DNA of 34,076 bases from Gonium pectorale (GCA_001584585.1 LSYV01000004.1:1701192-1735267), one strand, 5' to 3'; shown: positions 22,134 through 34,076, counted from the first letter of the stretch. Numbers and translations are program-made. Notes: a model not told the origin generated them from the sequence alone.

Positions 22134-23561
22134 TACGCGTATGGGAATGGTTTACGGTCAGAAGTGTCAGAGCGCTCAGGCATGCACGGGCAACAATTCT
22201 TCCTTTACATAAGTGAGCATAATGATGCATATGGCAATTGTTTTGACTGAGCAATGCAAACTGTATGGTTGCAGAATTGAACACATAAGCGTCTGGTTCC
22301 ATTACATTTGTTAGTAACGTCCTGCGCCCCGAGCGTTGGCCCTGTACCCTTTGGTGCAACGTGGTTTACGAGAATGTACTTCGCCCTGCACTTCAGGGTG
22401 GTCGCCGGGTGGGGACCCATGGGCCTATTCAGTGCGGGTTAGGTTTTCAGGCCACGGGAGGGCGGCCTAGGTGGCCTGCGTTAGCGAAGCATGAGGTGCA
22501 TGTGCATCCCTAATATTGCGCGCATGTGAGAGGATACCGCCAGGTGAGAGGTGTGGGAGCTATGAAGAGTGCTGCAGATCCGCTAAGGAGGAACGCCGTG
22601 GTACTGGCGAGCCGCCTTGGTCGCCTCAAGGCCATACAACTCTCGCGGGCGCTTATTAAATCCGTCATCTCACCAATCGCAATTTTTGTTGTAAGCAACT
22701 TTTACCCTCGTCCAGCTTACTCCAAGCTGCCACATGCCAGCACACCCTTACATGCGGCAATCCTGAAGCTCCCTTCAAGCAAGGACGCGGAGCCGCCAGT
22801 CGGAGGGCCGTGTCGCCGGACCAACGAATCGCATACTCCAGAACCAAAGCCTTCAGGTGTAGGGGCGGGGCCCGATATAGTGGTATGGCTGAGAGTTCGT
22901 TGCATGGCGCTTGGCGCGCCGCTGCGGCGCGACGCCGCACGCTAACCGTACTAACGGCACTGGCGGTGGCGGGCTGGGCCACAACGCGGCTTTCCCACCC
23001 GCTTACGGCCCCATGGGGACCCAACCCGCCCCTATGCCACCTCAAAGGACGTACAATCAGGCGGGGAAGGGTCGGAGAGAGACCATCGACCCCGGACCCG
23101 GATTGTGCGACGCTCCGCGAAAGAGAGATGACACTCTCCAGAGGCACCCACGGCCCGACTCGTGAATGCTCGCGTTGCTCTGCAGAAGTGCTCACGCCAA
23201 GACGCGCGAATGCAACAGCAACCAGCCATAAGATGTACATGCATGAGCATTGTGGCGCCATGGAAGCATTCAATGAAACTCGCATCAGTTAGAGTTCAAC
23301 CGCAAGGACAGCAGACACCACGAGCTGATCACACGCTCGCTGCAGGCAATCCCTTATGCAATCATGCCGTGCTCAAGAACTCGTACCACGCCTCCCGCGC
23401 GGTGCAGCTCGTGCAAAGCCCAGCACAAGCAGTGTCGCACGGCTCTCGGTGCCCAGTACCAGCAGTGCTTGATTTGTTCGTCGGTGCCCTGACACCACCT
23501 GTGACCTCCCCGCACCAAGACACCGGTGGTCCCGTGCCGTGCACTCAAGCCATGAGGAGGC
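22134..23561. other. Intergenic: B promoter and C 3' UTR
   Basis: Between B's ATG and C's stop there is no supported gene. TTACA at 22748-22752 (TGTAA on the minus strand) is a candidate polyadenylation site for C, giving a 3' UTR of about 0.8 kb. Further copies lie at ~22205 and ~22303. Open frames on both strands across 22526-23292 overlap one another and show no domain. Confidence 0.45.
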
Positions 23562-26500
23562 CTACGGAGCACCAGCGCTGCCGGCACCCCCATGCGTGCC
23601 CAGGGCCGCGGCGCCGCCAGCGCACGCAGGACTCGCTTTCTTCAACCGTTTGAGCGCCTCCATGATGGCTATCCCGTCAGGGATGTATGGATAGGAGGCG
23701 GCTATCACCTTGCTCAGCTGAAGCGGCGTCAGCACACTGCGGGTTCGGGTGGGGAAGGGCGTGTGTCGAGGCTGCGAGCGGCGTGTTCAAACAGTGGCGG
23801 AGGACGTGCGTGCGGGTCTTAGGCGCTAGCGTTGCACGTTAGGATGGGGCAGGCAAGCAGGAGGGGCAGCCGGTGTCCCGAGCGGAGAGGCCTGCGCGCT
23901 TAATCCTTGGCCCCAAACGCGCCCAAAGACTCTGCGAGCCTGCAGCAGCTACCGGCATAGCTGATCAACCTGCAACACCTGCACGCGAATCCGCACTCCC
24001 CGCGAAACCTCTATCACAGTCTGCAATTTACCAAACACCAGCAAGCACTAATACGGCGTAACCTGATGTCTCGATCCCAACCAATCCTCAAGCCTGCACC
24101 CAACTGCAGCGTCCTACCAAGTGCATCGTAACGAACACATACACACACAGATCACTATCACGCCACTCACCTCCAGCACAGGAAGTCCTCAAGGTCTATG
24201 TACACCTGGCGCTCCCGCAGCACCGCGCGCTCCAGCCGCTGGGTGAGCTCGTCCACCGCGTTGCGCATCTGTGGGCAGTTTATGGCGCGGGCAAACGACC
24301 CATGGGTCATGGGCACGCACACTGCAGTGCACGGGGCTTGAAGGCTACCGACCTAGGCAGCGGCCCGAGTGCACAGTCCTGCCGCAACATTCTACGTGTG
24401 CTGGCCATGTATATGGCTTAGTCTGGTCCCGTGTATGAACGTATCATGCGTGCAACAACCCGGCGGCGTCCAGCCAGCGGCCACTCCAAGGTACGTGGCT
24501 GCTCGAACGCCCACTGCACACCGCACACTCGCAGGGCGTTGTAGCTGCAGTGCGCAGCGCCATCTGTGCCACAAACGAACCCCAGCCAGTGCCGACTCTG
24601 TCACGGCCGTCGCGGCTGCAGCACGCCCAACCCTCCCCCCTCGCCAAGCTCACCGTCAGTCCCTCATTGGTAAGCGCACTCTGCAGCGCGTCCGCGGCCA
24701 TGGTGGAGGAGAGTTGCGTGGACAGCTTGGCGCGCTCCTGCAGCATGGGCGTCACGCTCCGCTCGTACATGAGCGCGATGGACTCCACCTCCTCCATCTG
24801 CTGCGGGCTCAGCTGCATGCCGGCGGCTGAGGACGACGCGAGCCGCGGGGGTGTGGGTGCCACGGCGTTGGGGGCGTGGAGGCGCGGAGGAAGGGGGGTC
24901 GACTGGGACGGGTGACGAGGGCCGCGGGCGCAGGGCTGGGGCCTCGAACGCGTGGAGGGCCCCGCGCAGATACCCAGCGCCCGCATCGGCTGCCAGCGCC
25001 GCACACGGCTGGAAGCGCCGCTGGACGAGGCTGAACTTGAAGCCCCCAGCAATGCCTGCCCGGCCCTCGTTCCCCCAAGTACTATCACCATGTCTACCCC
25101 AGCATATTGCGGTACACCCCAACGCCCGGTCGCGTTCCGGGGACGCCTGTTGCGGTACGGACAGAGCAGGGATTGCCGCACGCGCGAGTAAGGTCATGGG
25201 CGTTCGACTCACCCAGGGCGATCCAGAACTCGTCACCCGGCCGCTCGTGCTGCCACGTCTCCAGGTTCACGTGCCTGCGGCCACTCGCAAGCAGCCAAGA
25301 GGCGAAGGGTAGAGGCCCTTGAGGCCGGCAGGTGCCATCTGGGCCATGTGGCAACGAGCAAGCCGTGCGAACCCGCGCAACGCTCAAGGCACCAAAACTG
25401 CGGCAACAGGCGGGCTGGTGGACACTCCGTTTACCCAAAGACGCTACCACTGGCACAGTGCACCATACCCACCGTGCTTCTCAGCCTGGTTAGCGTTCCC
25501 AGGTGTTACAACCTGTTCTTCCCCGCCCCGCCGCGCAGCGACCCGCCCCAACCCCACTGCCCCCACGCGACGCACGTAAGGGGCGCGTAGGCACTGGGCG
25601 AGAGCAGGCACACGCGGTCAAAGTAGGTGAGGATGCGCTTTGTGTAGCGCTCCAGGCGCGCGGCCTGCGGGCTGCCGGGGCCCATCGCCTCCGCGCCGGC
25701 CGCCAGTACCGCCATCTGCGATCGGGGACCCGCAATCAGGCGGGCAGTCATCGGGTACGCGCATCAAGCGGGCAGACGCTTGCCCAGAAGTAGCCCCAGC
25801 TCCATGAGCTGCTACCGTGCCTCAGCGCTCCTCCATCGCCAGTGCCTGCCCACCGACGCGCGGACGCCCACCTCATGGGTCGCTCGCTTGTACAGCTCGG
25901 CAAAGTCCCGCGCCGTCACGCGCTTCAGCTCCTCCACCGCCGCCGGGCTCAGCTCCCGTTCCTCCCCGTCGGGCCTGGGACGCAGCGCCACCACCACCGG
26001 CGTGCCGGGAGGCTCCGCCCCGTCCGGCGACCAGGCGGACACTGGTGGCCCCTGTCCGGACCCGGGCCATGGCCCAGCAGCTGGTCGTGGGTGGCCCGGC
26101 CATGTCCGTTGGGGCGGCTGCCCTTGCCCGTCGTGCGTGTGGTGGCCATGTTGGGCGGATCCAGAAGCAATCCCGGGCGCCATAGCCGGGTCGCCCCGCC
26201 CGAGCAGCGATGTGTCCCCCGCGCCAAACGCAGGGCCAGTGAGGGGCACGCTGACGCCCAGAGCGGCGGCTGAGGCGGTGCAAGCGCCACCCTGAGAGCC
26301 GCTGCACACGGAAGCACCTTGCGGCAGCTGCGGAGCAGCATGGGCCGTGCCGGCTCCGGCGTCGTGCAGACCCGGCGAGCTGCCCGCGCCCGGGCGGAGG
26401 GTGGCTGCCTCGGCGGCCATCAGCTGCCGGGCGGAGGCGCCGCCCTGGACCGAGGCCAGGAAGCCGAGGCTGGAGTCCCGCTGCGGCATGATGCGCTCGA

Positions 26501-27331
26501 GCGCCTGGTGTGGCGTTTCCGCCGAGGATGCAGGGGGAAAGAGACATGGGGGAGCCGTGTCTAAGCGCGTGGGATGCGTGCCTGTGATTCATTCCCTCCA
26601 CAGCTCGCTTGAGAGTATATCCATAGCTTCCATTCATGGTTTTGTCGACTACCCAACAGCCCGTCTGAGCTGTTTGCGGTGTACGGCGCACAGTGTGTGT
26701 GCGGCCTCACCTTGAGTTTGTTGCGGAGGAACCCGTTCTCCCGGCTCAGGTGCTGGAAGCGCTCCATCAGCGCGTCCACCTGCTGCTGCAGGTCCGGCAC
26801 GCGCGGCTTGGGCTTGCGGCCCCGGCGGTTGCCCACGGGGATGCCCACAAAGCCGTTGTCTGAATGGCCCGTGGCTTTGAATGTGAAGCCGCTGTCGTGC
26901 TCGTGGGGCGCCTGGGGCGTGGGCGTGAAGCTGGCAGGCATGGCGGGCTGCTGTGCGGCGGCTCCACAAGGGTCCGCGAGTAACTGCATGAAGCTCTGTT
27001 GTGATGCGGGCTGAGGGTAGCTGTTGTCAAAAGGGGACGTCTGAGGCGTGTGATGGGGGTGTGGGAGCACGGTCTCGGGCCCTTGCCTCAGTTCCACCCC
27101 AAGAGCCCCGGCTCCCCAACTACCAGTCCCTTCGCACGCCCCTCTCGAGGTCGGCTGCCAATCGCCCCAAGACTGCTGGCCCATGTCGGTCGACCTCGTG
27201 TGGGTCGATGCATCTGTGTCTGCAGTGAGCGAATCCGCACAGGCCGCTAAGGAATCTGCTTCATTGATGTCGTCCGATAAGCTCAAATACGGCGTGAAGG
27301 GAGCTGCCTCGGGAGCTGCAACGCAATTCAT
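23562..27331 (-). CDS. Leucine-zipper (bZIP-like) regulator, tandem paralog C
   Basis: Exons 27331-26711, 26504-25872, 25715-25576, 25274-25213, 24826-24654, 24268-24171, 23736-23562 join in phase and give 633 aa. The first true ATG in the frame is at 27331 (MNCVAAPEAAP); the upstream frame begins only with a TTG. The N-terminus is acidic/hydrophobic (YLSLSDDINEADSLA). Residues ~169-177 read RRGRKPKPR (AT-hook-like), then a perfect zipper with Leu at 181, 188, 195, 202, 209. Exon 2 ends with PDGEERELSPAAVEELKRVT and FAELYKR. Exon 4 has HERPGDEFWIALG, exon 5 LSPQQMEEVESIALMYERSV, exon 6 VDELTQRLERAVLRER and DFLCWR, exon 7 VLTPLQLSKVIA and YPYIPDGIAIMEALKRL, then a short Gly/Ala tail. It is the most regular member of the array and is likely a functional nuclear regulator of unknown target. 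Confidence 0.82.
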
Positions 27332-27376
27332 TTTCAGTTGGACCTGGCAACACGTAGATAGTATAATAAAGCACAA

Positions 27377-27384
27377 TATAAATA
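27377..27384 (-). promoter_or_regulatory. TATA-like element upstream of paralog C
   Basis: TATAAATA on the plus strand (TATTTATA on the coding strand) lies 46-53 bp upstream of the ATG at 27331, in an AT-rich patch unlike the surrounding DNA. The spacing suits a core promoter with a very short leader. Its orientation is the weaker one for transcription of C. Confidence 0.35.
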
Positions 27385-28165
27385 GGTGGTGTCAGTCCGT
27401 GGTTGCAGGCAGTCCGTTTCTTCTATTTGTGTCAACTCCGCTCGGCGATTAGCAGTTTTTCCTCTCGGTTCATATCAGCCCCCCATTCATTGTTGAAAAG
27501 TCTTGACTGCTTTACATCTCTCACTCGGGCGCGGTATGCACTGAACTTGCACGGACCCGGCGGGTCGCTCCACCGTCGCGCCATGCCCTTCCATGCCTAG
27601 GTTTTTCATACTGACCGTGGCGGGAGACGCAGGCAAGAATCCTCCTGCATCCCTCAGGCGACCAATAGAACTTTACAAAACATATGCTTGATTTTACAGC
27701 GGCAACTGCAGCCGCAACAACCGCAGCAGCCGTGGCACCAAGGGCAATGCTTCGCTACTTGGAAGATCCACGCGCTAAATGCGGCGACAGCGCCTGACAG
27801 GTGCCGCTGCTTCAGGCGGCCCCTCTGCCGCTGCGCAATGGGAGCCGTGGCCTGGAGGCTAGGTGCCGGGTCACTTGTCAGGTCTCAGGCCGCGGGCTGA
27901 TATATTGCGAGCCGGCGACCGTGGGAGTTGCCGCGAAGGCCCCGGGCCCCAGCTGTCGACGGCACGCCGCTGCGGGCCTGTGGTTGCACCGCACGGTACG
28001 AGTGATTGCCAAGCGGATACGTGCGAGGCAGCGCGCACTGAGCTGCGGCGGCAGGCGGCGGTTTGCCACCGTTTGCGGAGCGCGGGTGGCAGCGTCATGG
28101 TCTCAGCAGCGGGCGGCGACAGCGCACAGCGGCCGCGAGGGCGCAAATGCGGAGTGGCGGCGCAA

Positions 28166-28170
28166 TTACA
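28166..28170 (-). terminator. Putative polyadenylation signal of gene D
   Basis: This is TGTAA on the minus strand, about 650 bp downstream of the gene D stop codon at 28817-28819. It is the first copy I saw on that strand. Confidence 0.35.
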
Positions 28171-28816
28171 GGCAGGGCACGACCGGGCGCAGGAGCCAAG
28201 AGGGGCGAGGGGCTGCAACATCGGTTCCGGACCCGGTCAGCGATGCTGGCAGCGGGGTCTTCGGCGTGGTGCCGCCCAGCGGCAGGTTATTGACGCTAAG
28301 GTCCGCGGCACGCTGCAGTCATGCGGCAGTCACGCTTGCACTGTGCTGACCAGGGGCAGTGGCGCGGAACGGGCGCTGCATCAGCAACATGTAACGCCCG
28401 GGGGGCTGGGCAACTTCAGCGCCAACCAGCTGGTAATGCGGTGACGTTGGCCTGCCGATCTGGGGCCGTCGCAGCGGCTACACATGGGGCGCAAACGCCG
28501 TAGTGTAAACGGGGGCCTTTGGGCAGTGGCGCCAGTTGGGATGCGGGCAGTCGTATTCGCGGAGGATTGCAAGAGCGCTCTGGAGTTGCGGGCAACCGAG
28601 GCAGCCGCTGGTGTTTGACAGGCGTTGCCGGCTCCAACGGGGCCACATCATGGAAACCCACAAGCACTTTGCACTGCGCCAACGCCAGCGACCATCCCAC
28701 AATGCCCTCGCGCTCGCTGCATGTGCAGCCCAGGCCAGCGCCACGCACCAACGCTCATACTGCCGCGGTACCAGTCCACCTCTCCCCGTCTCGGCGCACC
28801 GTGCAACCGGCAGCCC

Positions 28817-31800
28817 TCAGCTGGCACCGCTGACCGGCGAGCTGACGGCCGCCAGTAGTCGCCGATGCAAGCGCTGCGCGCCCGCCGGCAGCCCCGCCGC
28901 CCCCACATCCAGCCCCGCCACCTCTTCCGCGGCACACGCCAGGAGCAGCTCGCACACCTCCAGCGCTCCCCGGACCTCCACCTGCGCCTCTGGGGCCGCC
29001 CCCGCCACCAACTCCTCCGCACCCAGCCTTGCTCCTGCCCCTTCCGCTTGCCCCTGCTCCCCCTCTGACCCCTCATCTGCCGTCCCCGCGCCCGGTCCGC
29101 ACGCCCGCAGCAGCACAATCAGCATGTGGCGCCAGAGCGCGACCGCGTGGGCCGGCATGCGGGGCCAGGCGGCCCGCACCAGCGCCGCCGTGAGGCCCAG
29201 CGCCGCCACGCGGCTGTCTCGGTCGTGTGCGTGCAGCCACTCCAGTAGCGGCGGCATGATGCGCGAGAAGTAGCGCAGCGACGTGAGGCCCAGGCAGGTG
29301 GCCAGGCGGGCGGCTGAGGGCATGAAGACCAGGCGGCGCGCGGGCACGTGCGCCTGGCGCTCCATGTCGGCGAGCAGCTCGGGGGCTAGGAGGTGGTAGC
29401 CGGGCGCCCGAGGGTCCGCGCCCTGGAGTGGGGACGGGGGAGGAGCAGGCGTGGGCGGTGCGATGGGAGGGGATGTATTGGAGAAGGGCTGAGAAGACAA
29501 AGCAAAGAAGGTCCTAGGCGCCTGACTCTGGGATGCGCACAGCACGGCGAGGGAATGGGACGACCGAATGTGCGGAAGGCGAGGGAAGGCGAGGACAGGA
29601 GCGGAAGCGTCGCGCCCCGTCAACCTCCGTACCGCCAGCCCACCCCGGTGGAATTCCACCACAGACCCGTCCTGCGCCAAGACAGCTTCCCCGTGCGGAG
29701 GCGCTCCCGTACTGCGCCTCCTCTCTCGGGTAATCCGCAATGCCCACCCCCACCTCGATGCGCCGTACGATCGCTACGGCTGCGGGGCAGGCCAGGTGCC
29801 AGACCTGCTCCTGGCAGCCCACCACCAGCCGCCGCGCCTGCTCCAGGAGCAGCTCCCGCTGCCACTGCAGGTCTGGCGAGAGCCGCCCGGCAGTGAAGGG
29901 GAGGGGACTACTCAATCCGTGGGGGAGGGGGTGGGAATTACATGCGGACGGCTGCCGGCGCTATCATGCCTTAGTAGGCCACACCGTTCCCTTGCCTTGC
30001 CTTGCCTACTGCCGTCCAGCACGGCGGTGCGCTTGTTCCATATTCCCGGCCGCCAAACGCCGTGAGGCGTCATGCACGCGGGGCCCAGCCCCCACCAGAC
30101 TGACCTGCCGCCAGGCACTCGACCGCCGCCGCATGCAGCGCCGCCATGCCGTACTGCGCCACACCGGGGGAGGGGTCGTCGCATGCGGCCAGAAGCGCCG
30201 GCAGAGCGGACTGCAGCGCGGCGCCCGCCCAGGGGTGGCGGCTGCGCATTAGCAGCCAGGCCAGGCGCCGGGCAGCCAGGGCGCGGGCGAAGGGGTCTGC
30301 GCGGGCACGGGGCAGGAGGGGTGAAGTACGCGAGGACAGGACAGGACACGAGGACTGGGAGTTTAAAGCGCATGAAATAACGAGGTAGGGCATGGGGAAT
30401 GTGCGAGTCGACTCGCATATGCCCATTCCCGGACTGCAGTTCCGAGCCAGCGTCCGTGCATCAGAGCCCCACACCGACCTGGGCCCGTATATGGCTTGAT
30501 GGGGCCCTGCTCCATCTTTTGCACGTGGACCTGTACGACTACCGACCGTATCCACTGCCGTACGAGGGTCGGACCGCACACCGCCAGGAGGTCCTGCTCC
30601 GAGACCTCCTCGCCTGACAGCAGAGCCAGCGACCCGGATGCAGACCCAGCGCCGGAGCCGCGCGACGGCGGGGGCGTGGGCCGACAGCCGCGATGGAGTG
30701 AGTCCAGCAGCGCCCCGGCGGCGCCGGCACCGGCGCTGCCGGCAGGCGCCCAGGGCGTAAAAATATCTGATGGGGCTGGCGGCAGGCCGGGGTCCGTGAG
30801 CGCGGCCGCAGCGCCGCCGGAGCTGCCGCCTGTTGCGGAGGGCGAGGAGGCATCTGCGCTGGCCTCTGGGTGGTGGCCTGGGCGGGGTGCGGCGTAGGTG
30901 GCGCAGAGGAGCAGGAGGTCCAGGACGAGCGGCTGCTGCAGCTGCCGCCATTCGCCAGCGGCACGCTGCTCCGGGGTCGGCGGTGGGGCGGCCGAGGCGG
31001 CGTCGCTGGGCAGCTCCTCTATGACCACCTGCGCGAGGCGCGGGGTCACGTGAGCGCGGTTACAGCGCATGGCTGTGTGACACAGGGCCCCCAAACGGAG
31101 ATGGCGTGCTGAGGTGTGCTGAGAGTGCAGGGCGAGGGTGCTCTGGAGCGGGTGCAGGCTGCATGACGTGCGTTCTATATGCGTGAGAGCGTGCTCAAGA
31201 GAGATTGCTGAAGGTGTGTGTAGGCGACCCCGGCGACAGTTCAGTGGATGTGTGTGACAGCTCAGTAGGGCATAGCTATGTGAAGGCGTTGTCGGTACCG
31301 TACACTGCTTCGTCCCAGGATATGGTAGGCTATGTCTTGAAGCCGGGGGTCCACGTCTTGGAACTTACGCCCCCGTGCGCGCGGAAGCAAGCGGAGCACA
31401 AGAGCATCACAGGGCCCTCTGCGCCGCCGCCCCGCCCCTCCGCCTCCATTACACACCTGTGGATGACGCGGCCCGTTGCGGGACGAAGGGTGCCCGTCGT
31501 CGCTCGCCCGCGCATGCTCGCCTGCCGCGGCCGGCCTGGGGCGCGCATGGCCTGCAAGGGGGCGCGGAACCCGCCAAGGACGGCTCGGGGACCTCCCAGG
31601 GGGAAAACACGGGAGCCAACACGACAAGTTGACAACACACTGCAGTGCACGCTGTGCCACCCCCTGCCTGACCAACCACCACGAACCCCAGCCCCAGCGT
31701 GCCAAGCTCGAGTGAACTGCGAAACTTTCACATGCTGCCGGCCGCCGCTACCCGCGATCCCGTACCTTTGCCTCCACCGCCATCGCCGCCGCCCGCATCC

Positions 31801-34076
31801 TCCTCAGCTGCCCCATCTGGCTGCTCCAGCGTTACAACCAGCGGCGCCGGCAGCGCGCTCAGCAGCGCCGCCAACGCCCGCATGCCCGCCGCCGCCGCCA
31901 AGGCGTGGTGCCGCGCGGCAGGCGCTGCCTGGCCGGCCGGCGTGGATGGCGCGCCGCCCACCTCCGAGTACAGCTCCTGGCTGGGATCCTGTACGGTGCA
32001 TTGTACGGCATGTACGACACAGCACAGCACGCCGTTTGCAGCATCACGCGCAGCCCCAGCACGCACGCGGTCCCGCCCCGGTGTGTCGCGCACGGCACGC
32101 ATGTGTACGGCATCATGTATATGTTCAAAACAGCAGCACGGATACAGCAGCATGGATAAACCAGGACAGCGGCAACAGCGCCGTGGAACACACGTCGCGG
32201 GTGCTGCGCAAGGGAGACGAAGCGAATAGGCGAGCAAGGCGCCCTGACGCCGGCAGCAAAGCGCTTCCACGTGCGAAGTGCGCAGGCTGCGTGCGCAGGT
32301 GGCCGGGCAGGGCAGGGCAGTGCAGCAAGCACGCAAGCAAACATGCATGGAACAACCGAGGGGGGCAGCTTAGTGCGTAGTTAGTGCGTAGGGTGCACGC
32401 ATGGGGCCAGGCGGTCGCGGTACCCAGGGCACAGGGCAAGCGTATGCGCAGGGAGGTGCGCAGAATCCCCACCTGCAGGAGCGCTGCCACTCGCCGCATC
32501 AGCCTCGCCAGCCGCACAGCCGCCGCCAGCCGCGACACAGCGTCGCGCCCCTGCCGGCGCCCGGCCAGGGAGGAGGCCGCCGCTAGGCTCGCCGCTCCGG
32601 GCTCCGCTCTGGCAGGCGAAGGCGGAGACCCGGATGCAGCGCCCGTGGCGCAGCGCAGCGACTCGACCGCGCCGGCTGCCACGGCGCCGACGGCCGCCAG
32701 CAGCGCGGCGCGGCTCGCTGCGGGCGCCGTATGGCGCCCGCCTGGCGCCGCGGCGCCTGGCGCGGCGCAGAGGACCGGGGCCGACTCGGCGCGTTCCACC
32801 AGGACCTGCACGCGCCCGTCAGCACATCCGTCGTCACGCCTGTCGGCACACCCGTCGTCACGCCTGTCGGCACACCCGTCGTCACGCCTGTCAGCACACA
32901 CCCGTCGGCACACCTGTCGGCATGCGCGCCCGTCTGCCCACCCAACCAGCACGTGCGCTTGCATGCTGGGCCGCTTCACTGAAGCATACATCAGTTGCAG
33001 TTGGGCCCTCCTTTGCCGGCAGCCGTTTAGTCCCTGCCCCCGGGCTCCCCGCCCCCTCCGCTCTTACCTCCAACACCTCCAGGCTCGCCGCTGGGCCCAA
33101 GAGCCGCCCGACCCGGCAGCAAGCAACCCGGCAGCTGGCCACCACGGCAGCGAGCTCCGCGGGCGTCAGATCCGCGGCATCCCCCTCACTCGCACCGCCC
33201 GCTCCACCGCGGGCGTCTCCACCTCCGACGCCCTCCGGCTCTAACCGCGCAGGAGCAGCTGCTGCTCCTTTGGCCCCAGCATCGACTGTGCCTGCTGTGG
33301 AACGTGCGATGACCTCACCGGCCAGTGCGGCCGCCTCTGCGGCGGCACCGGAGCCGTGCGGCGCCTCGTGAAGCCCCAGCCACGCCTCGGCGGCGCGTCC
33401 AGCATCAGCGTCGACATTCGACCCATGGGTCTCCACACCGTACCGCAGCGCCTCGCTGGCGCACACCGCCAGCGCCTGCACGAGATCCCGCGCGTCCTGC
33501 GCCGAGACCTCCTCCCGGTCTGGAGGGCTGCCCACAGGCTCACTCGCATCCGCACATGAAGCAGTGGCGGAGGCGGCCGCAGACTCGATGGCCGGCCGTT
33601 GAGGCGCCAAGGTAGGCGCCTGCGGCGCCGCGGGCGTCACTGGGCCTGGGCTCGGCGCCTGGGGCCGCAGTAGACCCATGGGACGGCCCAGCGCTGATGC
33701 CAGCGCGGCGGCACCGGCGACGGCGCGGCAGACGGTAGTGATGCCGTATACCGCGAGCGGCCCCTCCTCGGCTGTCACCGCGGACTGCAGCTGGGAGCGC
33801 AGCTGATGCGTTGCGGCACGCCAGCCCGGATGGTTGCCTTGCGAGGCCGCCAGACGCAGGGCTGCGCCCCACACCTGCATGCGGGGTGTTGGGGTGTGGT
33901 GGCACCGGCGGCGGGTGCGTGATGGTCCTCAGCAGGTGCATCCCGTACGTAACGTATGGCAAACCGGCGCGGGACGGGGCGCAGACAAGGCCCTCGCTGA
34001 CCAGCTGCCTTTCGTGCGGGCATGGCACCCCAGCCAGCCCTGCACTAGGGGCGCCCACCCTCGGCGACGCGACCAC
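28817..34076 (-). CDS. HEAT/ARM-type helical-repeat protein, TTI2-like (5' partial)
   Basis: Eight exons read in phase: 33874-33068, 32805-32473, 31976-31766, 31551-31457, 31028-30479, 30296-30105, 29872-29754, 29422-28817 (970 codons plus stop). A further exon probably runs off the right edge and ends at 34059. Amphipathic helical segments rich in Leu and Ala occur throughout, for example DPFARALAARRLAWLLM, SALPALLAACDDPSPGVAQY, EQVWHLACPAAVAIVRRIE and SRVAALGLTAALVRAAWPRM. The last, with a Trp-Pro-Arg after a helical repeat, resembles my memory of TELO2-interacting protein 2, which works with TELO2 and TTI1 in maturation of PIKK kinases. Disordered Gly/Ala/Pro linkers separate the blocks. 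The helical-repeat call is firm and the TTI2 identity is inference. The intron at 32806-33067 carries a minisatellite. Confidence 0.7.
32829..32901. repeat. 24-bp minisatellite, three copies, in a gene D intron
   Basis: The word CGTCGTCACGCCTGTC recurs with a 24-bp period (units near 32829, 32853 and 32877), followed by degenerate partial units to ~32931. It ends about 25 bp upstream of the plus-strand position of the exon at 32805. The period is a multiple of three and the minus-strand frame stays open through it into that exon. Confidence 0.88.

Larger units (their letters stand above)
27332..28816. other. Intergenic: C promoter and D 3' UTR
   Basis: This stretch holds paralog C's upstream region and the downstream region of gene D. 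Overlapping plus-strand frames at 27801-28444 have no recognisable domain and lie where D's 3' UTR is expected. No tRNA or other RNA gene was seen. Confidence 0.5.

Noticed and set aside
22860..22910. Stretch resembling a tRNA arm (TATAGTGGTATGGC and GAGAGTTCG)
   Set aside because: No acceptor stem or proper GGTTCRA box; not a tRNA.
22526..23292. Overlapping open frames on both strands between B and C
   Set aside because: Mutually overlapping, no splice pattern or domain; interpreted as GC-driven chance frames.
27801..28444. Two overlapping plus-strand open frames
   Set aside because: No domain; lie antisense to the expected 3' UTR of gene D.
31205..32380. 391-codon plus-strand open frame
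   Set aside because: Antisense to gene D exons 31457-31551 and 31766-31976, whose phases fit with their neighbours; the plus frame is low-complexity only.

Overview
The window looks like nuclear DNA of a chlamydomonadalean (volvocine-type) green alga from a draft assembly. The evidence is GC-rich coding sequence cut into many short exons, GTGCGT/GTGAGT-type donors, long Ala/Gln/Pro-rich segments, TGTAA-type polyadenylation motifs downstream of genes, and a 120-N gap at 19698-19817. I see no bacterial operon, rRNA, tRNA or CRISPR array. All exon models are read by eye from splice sites, reading phase and paralog comparison, with no transcript evidence.

Layout. (1) 1-508: a 46-bp inverted repeat that would form a hairpin RNA, a 7-bp tandem repeat, and the promoter/leader of the first gene. 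(2) 509-10781, plus strand: a gene of about 33 exons for a DZIP1/Iguana-like ciliary basal-body/transition-zone protein. (3) 10782-12989: the convergent 3' ends of genes 1 and 2, with two fold-back structures. (4) 12990-27331, minus strand: three head-to-tail paralogs (A 12990-16081, B 17219-22133, C 23562-27331). Each has seven exons with conserved phases and nearly identical sizes for exons 3 to 6. They encode leucine-zipper regulators with a C-terminal region that I recall from chlorophyte bZIP factors. (5) 27332-28816: C promoter and probable 3' UTR of gene D. (6) 28817 to the right edge, minus strand: a HEAT/ARM-type helical-repeat gene, 5' incomplete, that resembles TELO2-interacting protein 2 (TTI2).

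The most interesting part is the tandem leucine-zipper array. All three copies keep the five-heptad zipper register, but the canonical bZIP basic helix is absent. A and C carry a proline-flanked, AT-hook-like RGRKP element in its place, and B has lost that too. B also has an apparent +1 base at an exon-3 donor, a phase-compatible extra or relic exon, and a 33-bp intronic minisatellite. A near-identical single copy of that minisatellite lies in an intron of the DZIP1-like gene. A appears to use a GC-AG intron. The DZIP1-like gene (cilia), the transcription-factor array and the TTI2-like gene show no obvious shared pathway; they are ordinary neighbours.
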